Source of the DNA: Phenylobacterium haematophilum
GTDB taxonomy: Bacteria; Pseudomonadota; Alphaproteobacteria; Caulobacterales; Caulobacteraceae
Assembly: GCF_014196295.1 (NCBI RefSeq)
Contig: NZ_JACIDK010000001.1
Coordinates: 662,785-726,784, forward strand
Length of the DNA stretch: 64,000 bases
Reading direction: 5' to 3'
A program made the position numbers and the translations under genes. Positions 17,480 through 26,165 of the stretch are shown here, piece by piece; position 1 is the stretch's first letter, and the number at the start of each line of letters is the position of its first letter. The notes beneath the pieces were generated by a model, which saw only the letters and a list, made by a program, of their open reading frames with translations, ran no database searches and was not told where the DNA came from.

Positions 17480-18432
17480 GACGATGGCCTCCCGTCCGTG
17501 CGGACAATCCTGACGGTCTGTTGGCGGTCGCCGCTGCCAAGGCGCAGCTCGGCCGCGCCGAACAGGCGGTCCACGATCAGGATGTGTTGATGGATGCGGC
17601 TGTTGACGATCTGCGCCTCGCCGTCCGCGCCGAGCACGAAGATCGGCGGCATTTCGCCTTGAACGATGCCGCGCGGAAACTCGACATAGACGCGCCTGCC
17701 GTCGTCATAGACGGCGACGGGCTTCCAAGCTGGATTGTCGCCTGTCAGTCCATAGCGATAGTTGCGCGCGGCGACGGCCGGGATGACCGGCGTGGCCGGC
17801 ACCGCCTGCCGCTGCCCGGCCGGCTGCTGCGGATAGGCCCAGGCAACAGCCGGCATATAGGGCTTCTCGCCCGAGCGCAGCTCGAGCATGTAAACGCGCC
17901 GGTCGGTCGTCACGACAAGGTTCGTGGTGATGTCCGGCCGGCTTGGCTTCACGAGGATATGGACGCGGCGCATGACGCCCGAACCGGATTCCGTATCGCC
18001 GATAATCCAGCGTGCCGTGTCGCCGGCCGCTATCGGCCCCGCGCCGGTCAGGCTTTCGCCTGGCTCCAGGGCGATGTTCGTGATCTGGCCCGGCGCGGCA
18101 TAGACCTGATAGAGCGCGCCGTCGCTCCACGGGTAAATCTGGATGGAGTTGTAATAGCCCTCGCGGCGCGGCTGCACGCGGGCGGCGGCATTGGCGTTCT
18201 CGACGCGCGCGGTCGGTGTGCCAGCGGCGGTGCCGCCGCGTGCGACGGTCCAGGCGGGCGGGATATGGATCGGCCGCGGCCGGTCGTCGGTGACGGCCGC
18301 GGGGACGGCCGGCAACGGCGGCACGCTCGCATCGTAGCTGATCTGCGGCGGTTTGTAGGTCGCGCAGCCGGCAAGCATGGTTGCGGAAAGTAGGACGGCG
18401 GGAATCGCCGGGGTGCGGATGATCGTCCTCAT
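17476..18432 (-). CDS. trbG: Conjugal transfer protein TrbG (VirB9-like)
   Basis: A 318-residue lipoprotein with lipobox MLAGC after a short signal sequence. The VirB9/CagX C-terminal domain includes GDTARWIIGDTESG, VYMLELRSGEKPYMP and RVYVEFPRG. It lies at the outer-membrane core of the secretion channel. The ATG at 18432 is chosen because it precedes the signal peptide and overlaps the trbF stop by 4 nt; the frame extends further upstream without features. Confidence 0.94.
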   Translation of the reverse strand: MRTIIRTPAIPAVLLSATMLAGCATYKPPQISYDASVPPLPAVPAAVTDDRPRPIHIPPAWTVARGGTAAGTPTARVENANAAARVQPRREGYYNSIQIYPWSDGALYQVYAAPGQITNIALEPGESLTGAGPIAAGDTARWIIGDTESGSGVMRRVHILVKPSRPDITTNLVVTTDRRVYMLELRSGEKPYMPAVAWAYPQQPAGQRQAVPATPVIPAVAARNYRYGLTGDNPAWKPVAVYDDGRRVYVEFPRGIVQGEMPPIFVLGADGEAQIVNSRIHQHILIVDRLFGAAELRLGSGDRQQTVRIVRTDGRPSS

Positions 18433-19118
18433 TGGCTCATCTCCCGCGACCACGAAATTGCATTGACGTAGATTCCCAACGGATTGGCGCGCAGCCGTTC
18501 GGTATCGCGCGGCGGCTGGATTGCGATGGTCAGGATCGCGGTCCATCGCTCGGTTGTTGAAAGCTGGCCGGATTCGTAGTGGCGTTCGGTCCAGGCGACG
18601 CGGAAGGAATCCGGCGAGGCGCGAATAACGCTCGACACCTCGACCGCGACCTGTTGCTTTCCGACTTTGGTGAACGGGTCGTTGGCGCGGGCATAGTCGT
18701 TGAGCGCCGCCGCGCCCCTGTCAGTCGTCCACTCGTAAGCGCGTAGCCAGTTCTGGCGGACGATGATGGGATCGGCGGGGATGCTCCTGACCTGTTCGAT
18801 AAAGCGCCCAAGGTGCCATGCCACTTGCGGATCGGTCGGGCGATAGTCGGCCGTGGCAGGCGCGACGGCCTGCGCCTGGCCGAGCCGATCAACTTGGACT
18901 ACCCAGGGCACAACGGTCCCGCGCGCCGATTGCCAGACAAGCGCGGCGGCGAAGCCGGCCGAAAGGATCAGGCTGCCGAACGCCATGTAGCGCCAGTTCC
19001 TCGCCTGCACGCGGGCCGAGCCTATGCGCTCGTCCCAAACCTGCGCGGCGCGCTGATAAGGCGTTTCGGGTTGTGGGGTCTTGCCGTAATGCACGGCGGG
19101 TCGCTTGAAGATGCTCAT
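18429..19118 (-). CDS. trbF: Conjugal transfer protein TrbF (VirB8-like)
   Basis: This 229-residue protein has one membrane segment (YMAFGSLILSAGFAAALVW) and a periplasmic VirB8-like domain (VDRLGQAQAV; FIEQVRSIPADPIIVRQNW). VirB8 proteins nucleate assembly of the channel. Overlaps with trbL and trbG by 4 nt show one transcript. Confidence 0.94.
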   Translation of the reverse strand: MSIFKRPAVHYGKTPQPETPYQRAAQVWDERIGSARVQARNWRYMAFGSLILSAGFAAALVWQSARGTVVPWVVQVDRLGQAQAVAPATADYRPTDPQVAWHLGRFIEQVRSIPADPIIVRQNWLRAYEWTTDRGAAALNDYARANDPFTKVGKQQVAVEVSSVIRASPDSFRVAWTERHYESGQLSTTERWTAILTIAIQPPRDTERLRANPLGIYVNAISWSREMSQ

Positions 19119-20428
19119 GTGCGGTCGCTTTCAGAGAGGTTGACGGAAGAACCAGAGGCGTGGCTGTCGCCAGAGCGGACGGCGTGCGCGGCCGTCTGGA
19201 CGGCATGGCCGGTGTGGCCGGATTGGCGCATCCGCTGCGCCCAGCCGGGCGATGTGCCAGCGGCCGGCGCGGATGCGGATGTGCTGCCGGCCGATCCCAT
19301 GGAGGATGTGCCGCCGGTCGCGCCGAACCCGGCTTTCACGCCATCGGAAAAGCTGGATTTGACGCTTGCCGCCGCGCGGCGCAGCGGCGATGTGGCTGTG
19401 CTGCCTGCCGCCCGCGCCACGCCGCCCAGGCCGGACGCGACGCCCGCCGCGCCGGACTGGCCGAGCGAGCCAAGGCTATAGGCGGCGGATGCTGCGCCGG
19501 CTGCGGTCGCGCCTCCGCGCACGGCGGCAGCGCCTCCCTTTGCGGCAAGCCCGGCTGCACCGCCTGCGGCCAGCGCCGCGCCACCAACGGCAAGGCCGGT
19601 GCCGACCGCCGCGCCCGCGCCGAGCTGCGGGCCGCCGCTGACAAGGCCGGAAGCGATGCCGGGTCCGAAGATGCCCAGCCCGACGAGCGAAAGCGCCGCG
19701 AGCACGATGGCCATGGCGTCGTCGATGCTAGGAGTCTGACCGCCGAAGCCTTGCGTGAATTGCGAAAACAGCGTCGAGCCGATGCCGACGATGACGGCGA
19801 GCACCAGCACTTTGATGCCGCTGGAAATCACATTGCCAAGCACGCGCTCGGCCATGAAGGCGGTCTTGCCGAACAGGCCGAACGGGATCAGCACGAAGCC
19901 TGCCAGCGTGCTCAATTTGAACTCGATCAGCGTCACGAAAAGCTGGATGGCGAGGATGAAGAAGGCTAGGATGACGAGCGCCCAGGCGAACAGCAGGCAC
20001 GCGATCTGAATGAAGTTCTCGAAGAAGGCGACCCAGCCCATAAGGTTGGAAATGGAGTCGAGCAGCGGACGCGCTGCGTCGAGGCCGGTTTGCGCCACCT
20101 TGCCGGGCCGCATCAAATCCTGCGCGGTGAAGCCCGTGCCGGATGCTTTCAGGCCCAGGCCGGCGAAACTGTCGAAGACGATCTTCGCGAGGTTGTTCCA
20201 GTTGCCAATAAGATAGGCGAAGACGCCGACGAACAGCGTCTTCTTCACCAGCCGCGCAATGATGTCGTCGTCTGCGCTCCAGCTCCAGAACAGCGCTGCG
20301 AGCGTCACGTCGATGACGATGAGCGTGGTGGCGATGAACGCCACCTCGCCACCCAACAGGCCGAAGCCGGAGTCGATGTATTGCGTGAACGTGCCGAGAA
20401 AATTGTCGATGACGCCTGCGCCGCCCAT
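19115..20428 (-). CDS. trbL: Conjugal transfer protein TrbL (VirB6-like)
   Basis: A polytopic inner-membrane channel protein of 437 residues. Several hydrophobic segments fill the first 260 residues (for example FIATTLIVIDVTLAALFW and LVILAFFILAIQLFVTLIE). They are followed by a long Ala/Gly/Ser-rich tail typical of TrbL. It is placed between trbK and trbF as in known trb clusters. Confidence 0.93.
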   Translation of the reverse strand: MGGAGVIDNFLGTFTQYIDSGFGLLGGEVAFIATTLIVIDVTLAALFWSWSADDDIIARLVKKTLFVGVFAYLIGNWNNLAKIVFDSFAGLGLKASGTGFTAQDLMRPGKVAQTGLDAARPLLDSISNLMGWVAFFENFIQIACLLFAWALVILAFFILAIQLFVTLIEFKLSTLAGFVLIPFGLFGKTAFMAERVLGNVISSGIKVLVLAVIVGIGSTLFSQFTQGFGGQTPSIDDAMAIVLAALSLVGLGIFGPGIASGLVSGGPQLGAGAAVGTGLAVGGAALAAGGAAGLAAKGGAAAVRGGATAAGAASAAYSLGSLGQSGAAGVASGLGGVARAAGSTATSPLRRAAASVKSSFSDGVKAGFGATGGTSSMGSAGSTSASAPAAGTSPGWAQRMRQSGHTGHAVQTAAHAVRSGDSHASGSSVNLSESDRT

Positions 20429-20431
20429 GCG

Positions 20432-20707
20432 TCACCGCCCTTCCGGTGCGGCCGGCGCGCGCGTCCGGCCGAGAAAGCGGTCACGGGTTTCGGCCCATAC
20501 ACGTAGGCATTCCGCGTCGTCGGCGGCTTGCTGGCCAAGCTGCTGGCACCGGCGCTGCCCTTCGCGCAGCGGGTCACGTTCGGGCTGGAGAAGACGCGGC
20601 GGTGATGCCGGCGCGTCTTCCTTGCGGGTCATTTCGATGGCTGTCGCCGTGATGGCGATGGCCACGAATACGATTGCGCCCAGCCGGGCCAGCATCTTGC
20701 CGTCCAT
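20432..20707 (-). CDS. trbK: TrbK-like entry-exclusion-type protein
   Basis: A 91-residue protein with an N-terminal hydrophobic segment (LGAIVFVAIAITATAIEM) and a soluble tail with two Cys residues (RRCQQLG, AECLRVW). This is the alternative TrbK type found between trbJ and trbL in alphaproteobacteria. It is presumed to limit redundant transfer, by analogy to TrbK of RP4; sequence likeness to RP4 TrbK itself is slight. Confidence 0.78.
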   Translation of the reverse strand: MDGKMLARLGAIVFVAIAITATAIEMTRKEDAPASPPRLLQPERDPLREGQRRCQQLGQQAADDAECLRVWAETRDRFLGRTRAPAAPEGR

Positions 20708-20717
20708 GGCCGCGCCC

Positions 20718-21491
20718 TCAATTGCCGTTGTTGAACATTTGCGCGTTGCCGGGCTGGTAGCCGTTGCCGGGCGTGAGGAAGCGGCGGCGCTGCTCGCGCC
20801 CCTGTTCTGCTGCCGCTGCGCGTTCGGCCTCGGTCAGCGCGCCCGCCCGGCCGTTGGCTGCGAGCAACGCAACAAGGTCGGAAAGCTGCTGCGACTGGAG
20901 GGCTAGAAGCTGGTTGCCGGCTTGCGTCGCCTGGAGTGCGCCGGTCGCGTTCTGGCTCTGGCCGACCAGCTCCGACATCTGCGTGCGGTTGCTGTCGATG
21001 TTGCCGACGACGCCGGCCTGAACGCGCATAGCGTCCTGCAAGCCGCCTACGGTGTTCTGCCAGCGCGTGCGAGCGTTGGCGACGAGCTGCTGATCCGTCG
21101 CCGACATCGACACGTTGCCGTATTGCTGCTGGAACGCCTGGTCGATGCGCTGCACGTCGAAGGCGATGTTCTGCGCCTGGCTCAAAAGCTGCTGCGTGCG
21201 CTGGACGTTCTGTTGAAGCTGCTGGAGCGACGAGAACGGCAGGCTCGCCAGATTGCGCGCCTGGTTCATCAACATGGTCGCCTCGTTCTGGAGCGAGGTG
21301 ATCTGATGATTGATCTGCTCCAGCGTGCGCGCGGCCGTGAGGATGTTTTGCGCATAGTTCGACGGGTCGAAGACGATCCTTCCGAATTGCGCATGTGCCG
21401 GCGTTGCCAGCATGGACGAAACGGCCAGCGGGGCGGCGAGCATCGTTGCGGCCATGACGATGGCGCGCGAGCGGAAAACACGAATGGTCAT
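20718..21491 (-). CDS. trbJ: Conjugal transfer protein TrbJ (VirB5-like)
   Basis: This 257-residue secreted protein has a cleavable signal (ATPAHAQ) followed by FGRIVFDPSNYAQNILTAAR and long Gln-rich coiled-coil helices. TrbJ is a minor pilus component like VirB5. The start overlaps the trbE stop by 4 nt. Confidence 0.94.
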   Translation of the reverse strand: MTIRVFRSRAIVMAATMLAAPLAVSSMLATPAHAQFGRIVFDPSNYAQNILTAARTLEQINHQITSLQNEATMLMNQARNLASLPFSSLQQLQQNVQRTQQLLSQAQNIAFDVQRIDQAFQQQYGNVSMSATDQQLVANARTRWQNTVGGLQDAMRVQAGVVGNIDSNRTQMSELVGQSQNATGALQATQAGNQLLALQSQQLSDLVALLAANGRAGALTEAERAAAAEQGREQRRRFLTPGNGYQPGNAQMFNNGN

Positions 21492-23944
21492 GGTTGGGAC
21501 TCCTTTTCGGTTTGGGGGATCAGCGTCGGGAAGTTCGGAAGAAGATCGACGGCCCAGCCGACATCGCGGGTCGTGAGCCAGGCCGCGAGAAAGCCGTCGC
21601 GGCCGTGTTCGGCGACAATCTGCGCAATGAGCGTCTGATCGGATTTGGCGGATGCGGCGCAGAGCGCGAGGCCGATTTCGGACAGGCCCAGCTCGAACAG
21701 GCGATTGCCGCGCCGCGACTGGCAGTAGTAATCCCGCTTCGGCGTAGCGCGGGCGATCAACTCTATCTGGCGGTCATTGAGTCCGAAGCGCCGATAGATG
21801 GCGGTGATCTGCGGCTCGATGGCCCGCTCGTTCGGCAAAAGCAGCCGCGTCGGGCAGCTCTCGATGATCGCAGGCGCAATATTGCTGCCGTCGATGTCGG
21901 ACAGGCTTTGCGTGGCGAAGATGACGCTGGCGTTCTTCTTGCGCAGCGTTTTAAGCCACTCGCGGAGCTGGCCGGCAAAGCCTTCATCGTCGAGCGCAAG
22001 CCAACCCTCGTCGATGATGAGCAGCGTCGGCCGTCCGTCCAACCTGTCGCCGATGCGGTGAAACAGGTAGGCTAGAACGGCGGGCGCGGCTCCCGTGCCG
22101 ACAAGCCCCTCGATCTCGAACGCCTGCACGTCGGCCGAGCCGAGATGTTCGGCTTCGGCGTCGAGCAGCCGGCCATAGGGACCGCCGACGCAATACGGCC
22201 GAAGGGCTTGTTTGAGGTCGTTGGATTGCAGCAGCACCGCGAGGCCGGTGATGGTGCGTTCCCCGACTGGCGCGGAGGCAAGCGAGGTCAGCGCCGTCCA
22301 GATATGTTCCTTCACCTCCGGCGTGATCGCCATGCCTTCGCGCATGAGGATGGCCACGATCCAGTCGGCGGCCCAGGCGCGTTCATAGGTGTCGTGAATG
22401 CGGGCAAGTGGCTGGAGCGATACGGAAGCGTCGGAACCTTCGGTCAGGCCGCCGCCCAGGTCGTGCCAGTCGCCGCCCATTGCGAGCGACGCGGCGCGGA
22501 TGCTGCCGCCGAAGTCGAACGCGAAGACTTGGCTGCGGACGTAGCGCCGGAACTGTAAGGCCATGAGCGCGAGCAGCACTGACTTGCCCGCGCCGGTCGG
22601 GCCGACGACGAGCGTATGGCCGACATCGCCAACGTGAAGGGAAAACCGGAACGGGGTGGAGCCTTCGGTCTTTGCATAAAGCAGAGGGGGCGCACCGAAA
22701 TGCTCGTCCCGTTCCGGCCCCGCCCACACCGCTGAAAGCGGGATCATGTGGGCGAGATTCAAAGTGCTGATGGGCGGCTGCCGGACGTTCGCGTAGGCGT
22801 GGCCGGGCAAGCTGCCGAGCCATGCGTCAACCGCGTTGACCGTCTCCACCATGGCGGTGAAGTCGCGGCCCTGGATGACCTTTTCGGCCAGCCGCAATTT
22901 TTCGTCGGCAATCCTGGGGTCCGCGTCCCATACGGTGATGGTGGCGGTGACGTAGGCCATGCCGGCGACATCGGCCCCAAGCTCCTGCAAGGCCATGTCG
23001 GCGTCGGCGGCCTTGTTGGCGGCGTCCGTATCGACGAGAACGGATGCCTCGTTGGTCATCACCTCTTTCAAGATCGCGGCGATGCTTTTGCGCTTCGCGA
23101 ACCATTGCCGCCTGATCCTGGTGAGCAGCTTCGTCGCGTCGGTCTTGTCGAGCAGGACCGCGCGCGTGCTCCAGCGATACGGGAAGGCGAGCCGGTTCAA
23201 GTCGTCGAGCAGGCCGGGCGTTGTCGCGGTGGGAAAGCCGGTGACGGTCAGGACGCGGAGATGCTGGTCGCCAAGGCGCGGCTCCAGCCCGCCGGTCAAC
23301 GGCTGGTCGGCGAGCAGCGCGTCGAGATAGATCGGCGTTTCGGGAACGCGGACGCGATGCCGGTTGGTCGAGACGGTGGAATGGAGGTAGGTCAGCGTTT
23401 CGCTGTCGTCGAGCCACCGGCAGGACGGCATGAAGCCGTCGAGCAATGCGAGCACGCGGTCGGTGCGGTCGATGAAACCGCGCAACACTTCATAGGGATC
23501 GACGCCGGATTGCTCGCGGCCTTCATAGAGCCAGGTTTCGGCGCGGGCGGCTTCCTCGGCCGGCGGCATATAGAGGAAGGTCAGGAAATAGCCCGACACG
23601 AAATGCGCGCCAGCTTCCTCGAAGGCGGCCTTGCGCTCGGCGTCGAGCAAGGCCGACGCGGGATCGGGAAAGGTGCTGTCGGGATAAGTCGCGGCTTCGC
23701 TGCGCTGCGCCTCGACGAAAATCGCCCAGCCCGATCCGAGACGGCGGAAGGCGTTGTTGATGCGACCGGCGACGGCAACCAGCTCGGCCGCAACGGCGGA
23801 ATCCAAATCGGGACCGCGAAACCTGGCCGTGCGCTGGAACGAGCCGTCCTTGTTCAAGACGACGCCAGAGCCGACCAGCGCGGCCCAGGGCAGAAAGTCG
23901 GCAAGGCGACTGGCGGTGCGGCGATATTCGGCGAGGTTCATCAT
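21488..23944 (-). CDS. trbE: Conjugal transfer ATPase TrbE (VirB4-like)
   Basis: This 818-residue protein is the energising ATPase of the mating channel. Walker A is VVGPTGAGKSVLLALM and Walker B is PTLLIIDEGWLALDD, with RKKNASVIFATQSLSDI downstream. The N-terminal half (MMNLAEYRRTASRLADFLPW) is the CagE/VirB4 domain. The ATG at 23944, tandem with one at 23941, fits the family start; a longer frame upstream overlaps trbD without homology. Confidence 0.95.
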   Translation of the reverse strand: MMNLAEYRRTASRLADFLPWAALVGSGVVLNKDGSFQRTARFRGPDLDSAVAAELVAVAGRINNAFRRLGSGWAIFVEAQRSEAATYPDSTFPDPASALLDAERKAAFEEAGAHFVSGYFLTFLYMPPAEEAARAETWLYEGREQSGVDPYEVLRGFIDRTDRVLALLDGFMPSCRWLDDSETLTYLHSTVSTNRHRVRVPETPIYLDALLADQPLTGGLEPRLGDQHLRVLTVTGFPTATTPGLLDDLNRLAFPYRWSTRAVLLDKTDATKLLTRIRRQWFAKRKSIAAILKEVMTNEASVLVDTDAANKAADADMALQELGADVAGMAYVTATITVWDADPRIADEKLRLAEKVIQGRDFTAMVETVNAVDAWLGSLPGHAYANVRQPPISTLNLAHMIPLSAVWAGPERDEHFGAPPLLYAKTEGSTPFRFSLHVGDVGHTLVVGPTGAGKSVLLALMALQFRRYVRSQVFAFDFGGSIRAASLAMGGDWHDLGGGLTEGSDASVSLQPLARIHDTYERAWAADWIVAILMREGMAITPEVKEHIWTALTSLASAPVGERTITGLAVLLQSNDLKQALRPYCVGGPYGRLLDAEAEHLGSADVQAFEIEGLVGTGAAPAVLAYLFHRIGDRLDGRPTLLIIDEGWLALDDEGFAGQLREWLKTLRKKNASVIFATQSLSDIDGSNIAPAIIESCPTRLLLPNERAIEPQITAIYRRFGLNDRQIELIARATPKRDYYCQSRRGNRLFELGLSEIGLALCAASAKSDQTLIAQIVAEHGRDGFLAAWLTTRDVGWAVDLLPNFPTLIPQTEKESQP

Positions 23945-23954
23945 GGCCACGCCC

Positions 23955-24236
23955 TCACGCTGCAAGGTTTGCGGGGATGCGCAGATGCCGCCGCCCCACC
24001 TCGACAAAGAGCGGGTCGCGCTTCGCCGCCCATACGGCCGCGAAATGGCCGATGGCCCATATGGCGAGGCCCACAAGCCAGAGGCGCAGGCCAAGGCCCA
24101 CGGCCCCGGCGAGAGTGCCGTTCATGATGGCGATGGAGCGAGGTGCGCCGCCGAGCATGATGTGCTCGGTCAGCGCCCGATGGACCGGGACCGAAAATCC
24201 CGGCACGGCGTCGAGTTGTTCGAGGACGGCGGCCAT
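23955..24236 (-). CDS. trbD: Conjugal transfer protein TrbD (VirB3-like)
   Basis: This 93-residue protein begins near residue 12 with PGFSVPVHRALTEHIMLGGA, the VirB3 signature, followed by a membrane region around GLGLRLWLVGLAIWAIGHF. It is an inner-membrane partner of TrbE. Its ATG overlaps the trbC stop by one base (TGATG). It is shorter than the surrounding open frame, which extends upstream without meaning. Confidence 0.92.
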   Translation of the reverse strand: MAAVLEQLDAVPGFSVPVHRALTEHIMLGGAPRSIAIMNGTLAGAVGLGLRLWLVGLAIWAIGHFAAVWAAKRDPLFVEVGRRHLRIPANLAA

Positions 24237-24568
24237 CAAACGAGCGCCCCGCCGCCGAACGAGAAGAACGACAGGAAGAAGCTCGATGCCGCGAACGCGA
24301 TGGACAGACCGAATACGATCTGGATCAGGCGACGGAAGCCGCCCGACGTATCGCCGAACGCCAGGGTCAGGCCGGTTGCGATGATGATGATAACGGCCAC
24401 CACCTTGGCAACCGGCCCTTCGATGGATTGAAGGACTTGTTGAAGCGGTTGCTCCCACGGCATTGACGAGCCGGACGCATGAGCGGCCGGGGCGAGGATC
24501 ATGCTGATGAAAACAGCGGCGGTTGCGGTCGCCATGGTGCGGTAGCCGCGCGAAAGCGTGCGGATCAT
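24236..24568 (-). CDS. trbC: Conjugal transfer pilin TrbC (VirB2-like)
   Basis: This 110-residue prepilin has a signal sequence ending LAPAAHASGSS, then two hydrophobic helices (VVAVIIIIATGLTLAFG and LIQIVFGLSIAFAASSFFLSFF) separated by a short loop. This is the VirB2/TrbC major pilin pattern. In RP4 the pilin is processed and cyclised by TraF, which is also encoded here (41568-42113). Confidence 0.94.
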   Translation of the reverse strand: MIRTLSRGYRTMATATAAVFISMILAPAAHASGSSMPWEQPLQQVLQSIEGPVAKVVAVIIIIATGLTLAFGDTSGGFRRLIQIVFGLSIAFAASSFFLSFFSFGGGALV

Positions 24569-25548
24569 TTGGGTTCTCCTGTGCTGTTGGGGATTGCGGG
24601 GGTGATGCGGTAATCGCCGTCCGGCCCCAGCCCTTCGACGTGGGCGAGTTCGGCCAGCCGGCGCGCGGAACCGCGCCCGGAAAGGACGGCAACAAGGTCG
24701 ATGGTTTCCGCGATCAGAGCGCGCGGGACCGTGACGACAGCCTCTTGAATGAGCTGTTCAAGGCGACGGAGCGCGCCGATGCCGGTGCCGGCATGGATGG
24801 TGCCGATGCCGCCCGGATGGCCCGTGCCCCAGGCTTTGAGTAGGTCGAGGGCTTCCGCGCCGCGCACCTCGCCGATGGGGATGCGGTCGGGGCGCAGGCG
24901 AAGCGAGGACCGCACAAGATCGGATAGCGTCGCCACGCCGTCTTTCGTCCGCATGGCGACAAGGTTGGGCGCGGCGCATTGCAGCTCGCGCGTATCCTCG
25001 ATGATGACGACGCGATCCGCGCCCTTCGCCACCTCGGCGAGCAGCGCATTGGTCAGCGTCGTTTTGCCGGTGCTCGTGCCGCCCGCGACAAGGATGTTCG
25101 CACGCGATGCGACGGCGGTGCGCAACGTCACGGCCTGGTCGGCGGACATGATGCCGGCAGCTACATAGTCGTCGAGGCTGAACACCGCGACGGCGGGCTT
25201 CCTGATCGCAAATGCCGGTGCAGCGACGACGGGCGGCAAAAGTCCCTCGAACCGCTCGCCGGTTTCGGGAAGCTCTGCCGAGACGCGCGGGGATCGCGCG
25301 TGAACCTCTGCGCCGACGTGGTGAGCGACAAGACGGACGATGCGTTCGCCATCGGCCGGCGACATCGTTTCGCCCGTGTCGGCCAGCCCTTCGGAAAGTC
25401 GGTCGATCCAGATTCGCCCGTCTGGATTCAGCATGACCTCAACCACGGCCGGGTCTTCCAGAAACCGGGCGATGGCCGCGCCGAGCGCGGTGCGCAACAT
25501 GCGCGCGCCGCGCTGTATCGCTTCCGGCTTATGGTGTGTGGATGTCAT
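24565..25548 (-). CDS. trbB: Conjugal transfer ATPase TrbB (VirB11-like)
   Basis: A 327-residue hexameric secretion ATPase. Walker A is [18 protein letters not shown], the Asp box is [11 protein letters not shown], and Walker B and the His box are in [18 protein letters not shown] and GTIHAGTG. It is the first gene of the trb operon, followed by trbC with a 4-nt overlap. A 26-bp repeat shared with the traG leader lies 115 bp upstream of its start. Confidence 0.95.
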   Translation of the reverse strand: MTSTHHKPEAIQRGARMLRTALGAAIARFLEDPAVVEVMLNPDGRIWIDRLSEGLADTGETMSPADGERIVRLVAHHVGAEVHARSPRVSAELPETGERFEGLLPPVVAAPAFAIRKPAVAVFSLDDYVAAGIMSADQAVTLRTAVASRANILVAGGTSTGKTTLTNALLAEVAKGADRVVIIEDTRELQCAAPNLVAMRTKDGVATLSDLVRSSLRLRPDRIPIGEVRGAEALDLLKAWGTGHPGGIGTIHAGTGIGALRRLEQLIQEAVVTVPRALIAETIDLVAVLSGRGSARRLAELAHVEGLGPDGDYRITPAIPNSTGEPK

Positions 25549-25662
25549 ATCGGCCCCGATTCCTGACGGGGCGCGACAGACCGTCCCCGCAACGGGGTCG
25601 ATTAAAGGAGCCTGAAATCAGGCTGATTCAACAAGTATCGAAGAGGATGCGGTGATCGGCGG

Positions 25663-25688
25663 CTATCGGCGGCGAATAGGACGGGTTG
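25663..25688 (-). promoter_or_regulatory. 26-bp repeat upstream of trbB (copy 1)
   Basis: On the plus strand this reads CTATCGGCGGC-G-AATAGGACGGGTTG. The same 26 bp with one change (A for G) occurs at 28250-28275 upstream of traG. Both copies lie about 95-115 bp before the first gene of a conjugation operon and in the same direction. A shared operator or activator site is the simplest reading. Confidence 0.68.
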
Positions 25689-25693
25689 GAAAT

Positions 25694-26155
25694 TCAGGTT
25701 ACGCTGCCATCGGCCTCGAACTGATCTTGCGATGGACTATCGGGAAGCGAATCGACATCGCGCGACAACTCTTTGAGGAACCTGTCGCCGGTCGCAAGAC
25801 GCCGGCCGAGCGTCTGCATGAAACCCTCGAACCGTTCGGCACCTTTCGCGCGGGCGGCGGCCTGCGCGCTCTCCGGCAGCGGCGGCGTGGCGGAAAGCCA
25901 GATGTTGACGAACAGCGAGACGGTTTCGCCGAGCACGGCAAGATCCTCGTCGAGCGCGTGGATCTCGCGGCCGAGCTTGTCGAGGCGGCGCGACATGGCC
26001 GCCTCCAGCCGATCCGAACTGTCGCCGGACAGGAAGGAAGCGACGGCTGCCTCGACGATGGCGGATTTCGACACTTGGCGGCGCAGCGCCAGCGCCTCGA
26101 CCTGGGCGAGCAAGTCCGGGGCGAAATAGACGTTCATGCGGGTTCGGGTGGTCAT
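25694..26155 (-). CDS. CopG/ribbon-helix-helix-like protein downstream of traG
   Basis: The protein has 153 residues. Its N-terminus (TRTRMNVYFAPDLLAQVEAL then RRQVSKSAIVEAAVASFL) is a ribbon-helix-helix DNA-binding fold, followed by a long helical region. Such proteins commonly follow traG in this ICE group and may be accessory relaxosome or regulatory proteins. The ATG at 26155 lies 10 nt after the traG stop. The role is inferred. Confidence 0.8.
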   Translation of the reverse strand: MTTRTRMNVYFAPDLLAQVEALALRRQVSKSAIVEAAVASFLSGDSSDRLEAAMSRRLDKLGREIHALDEDLAVLGETVSLFVNIWLSATPPLPESAQAAARAKGAERFEGFMQTLGRRLATGDRFLKELSRDVDSLPDSPSQDQFEADGSVT

Positions 26156-26165
26156 GGGCGTATCC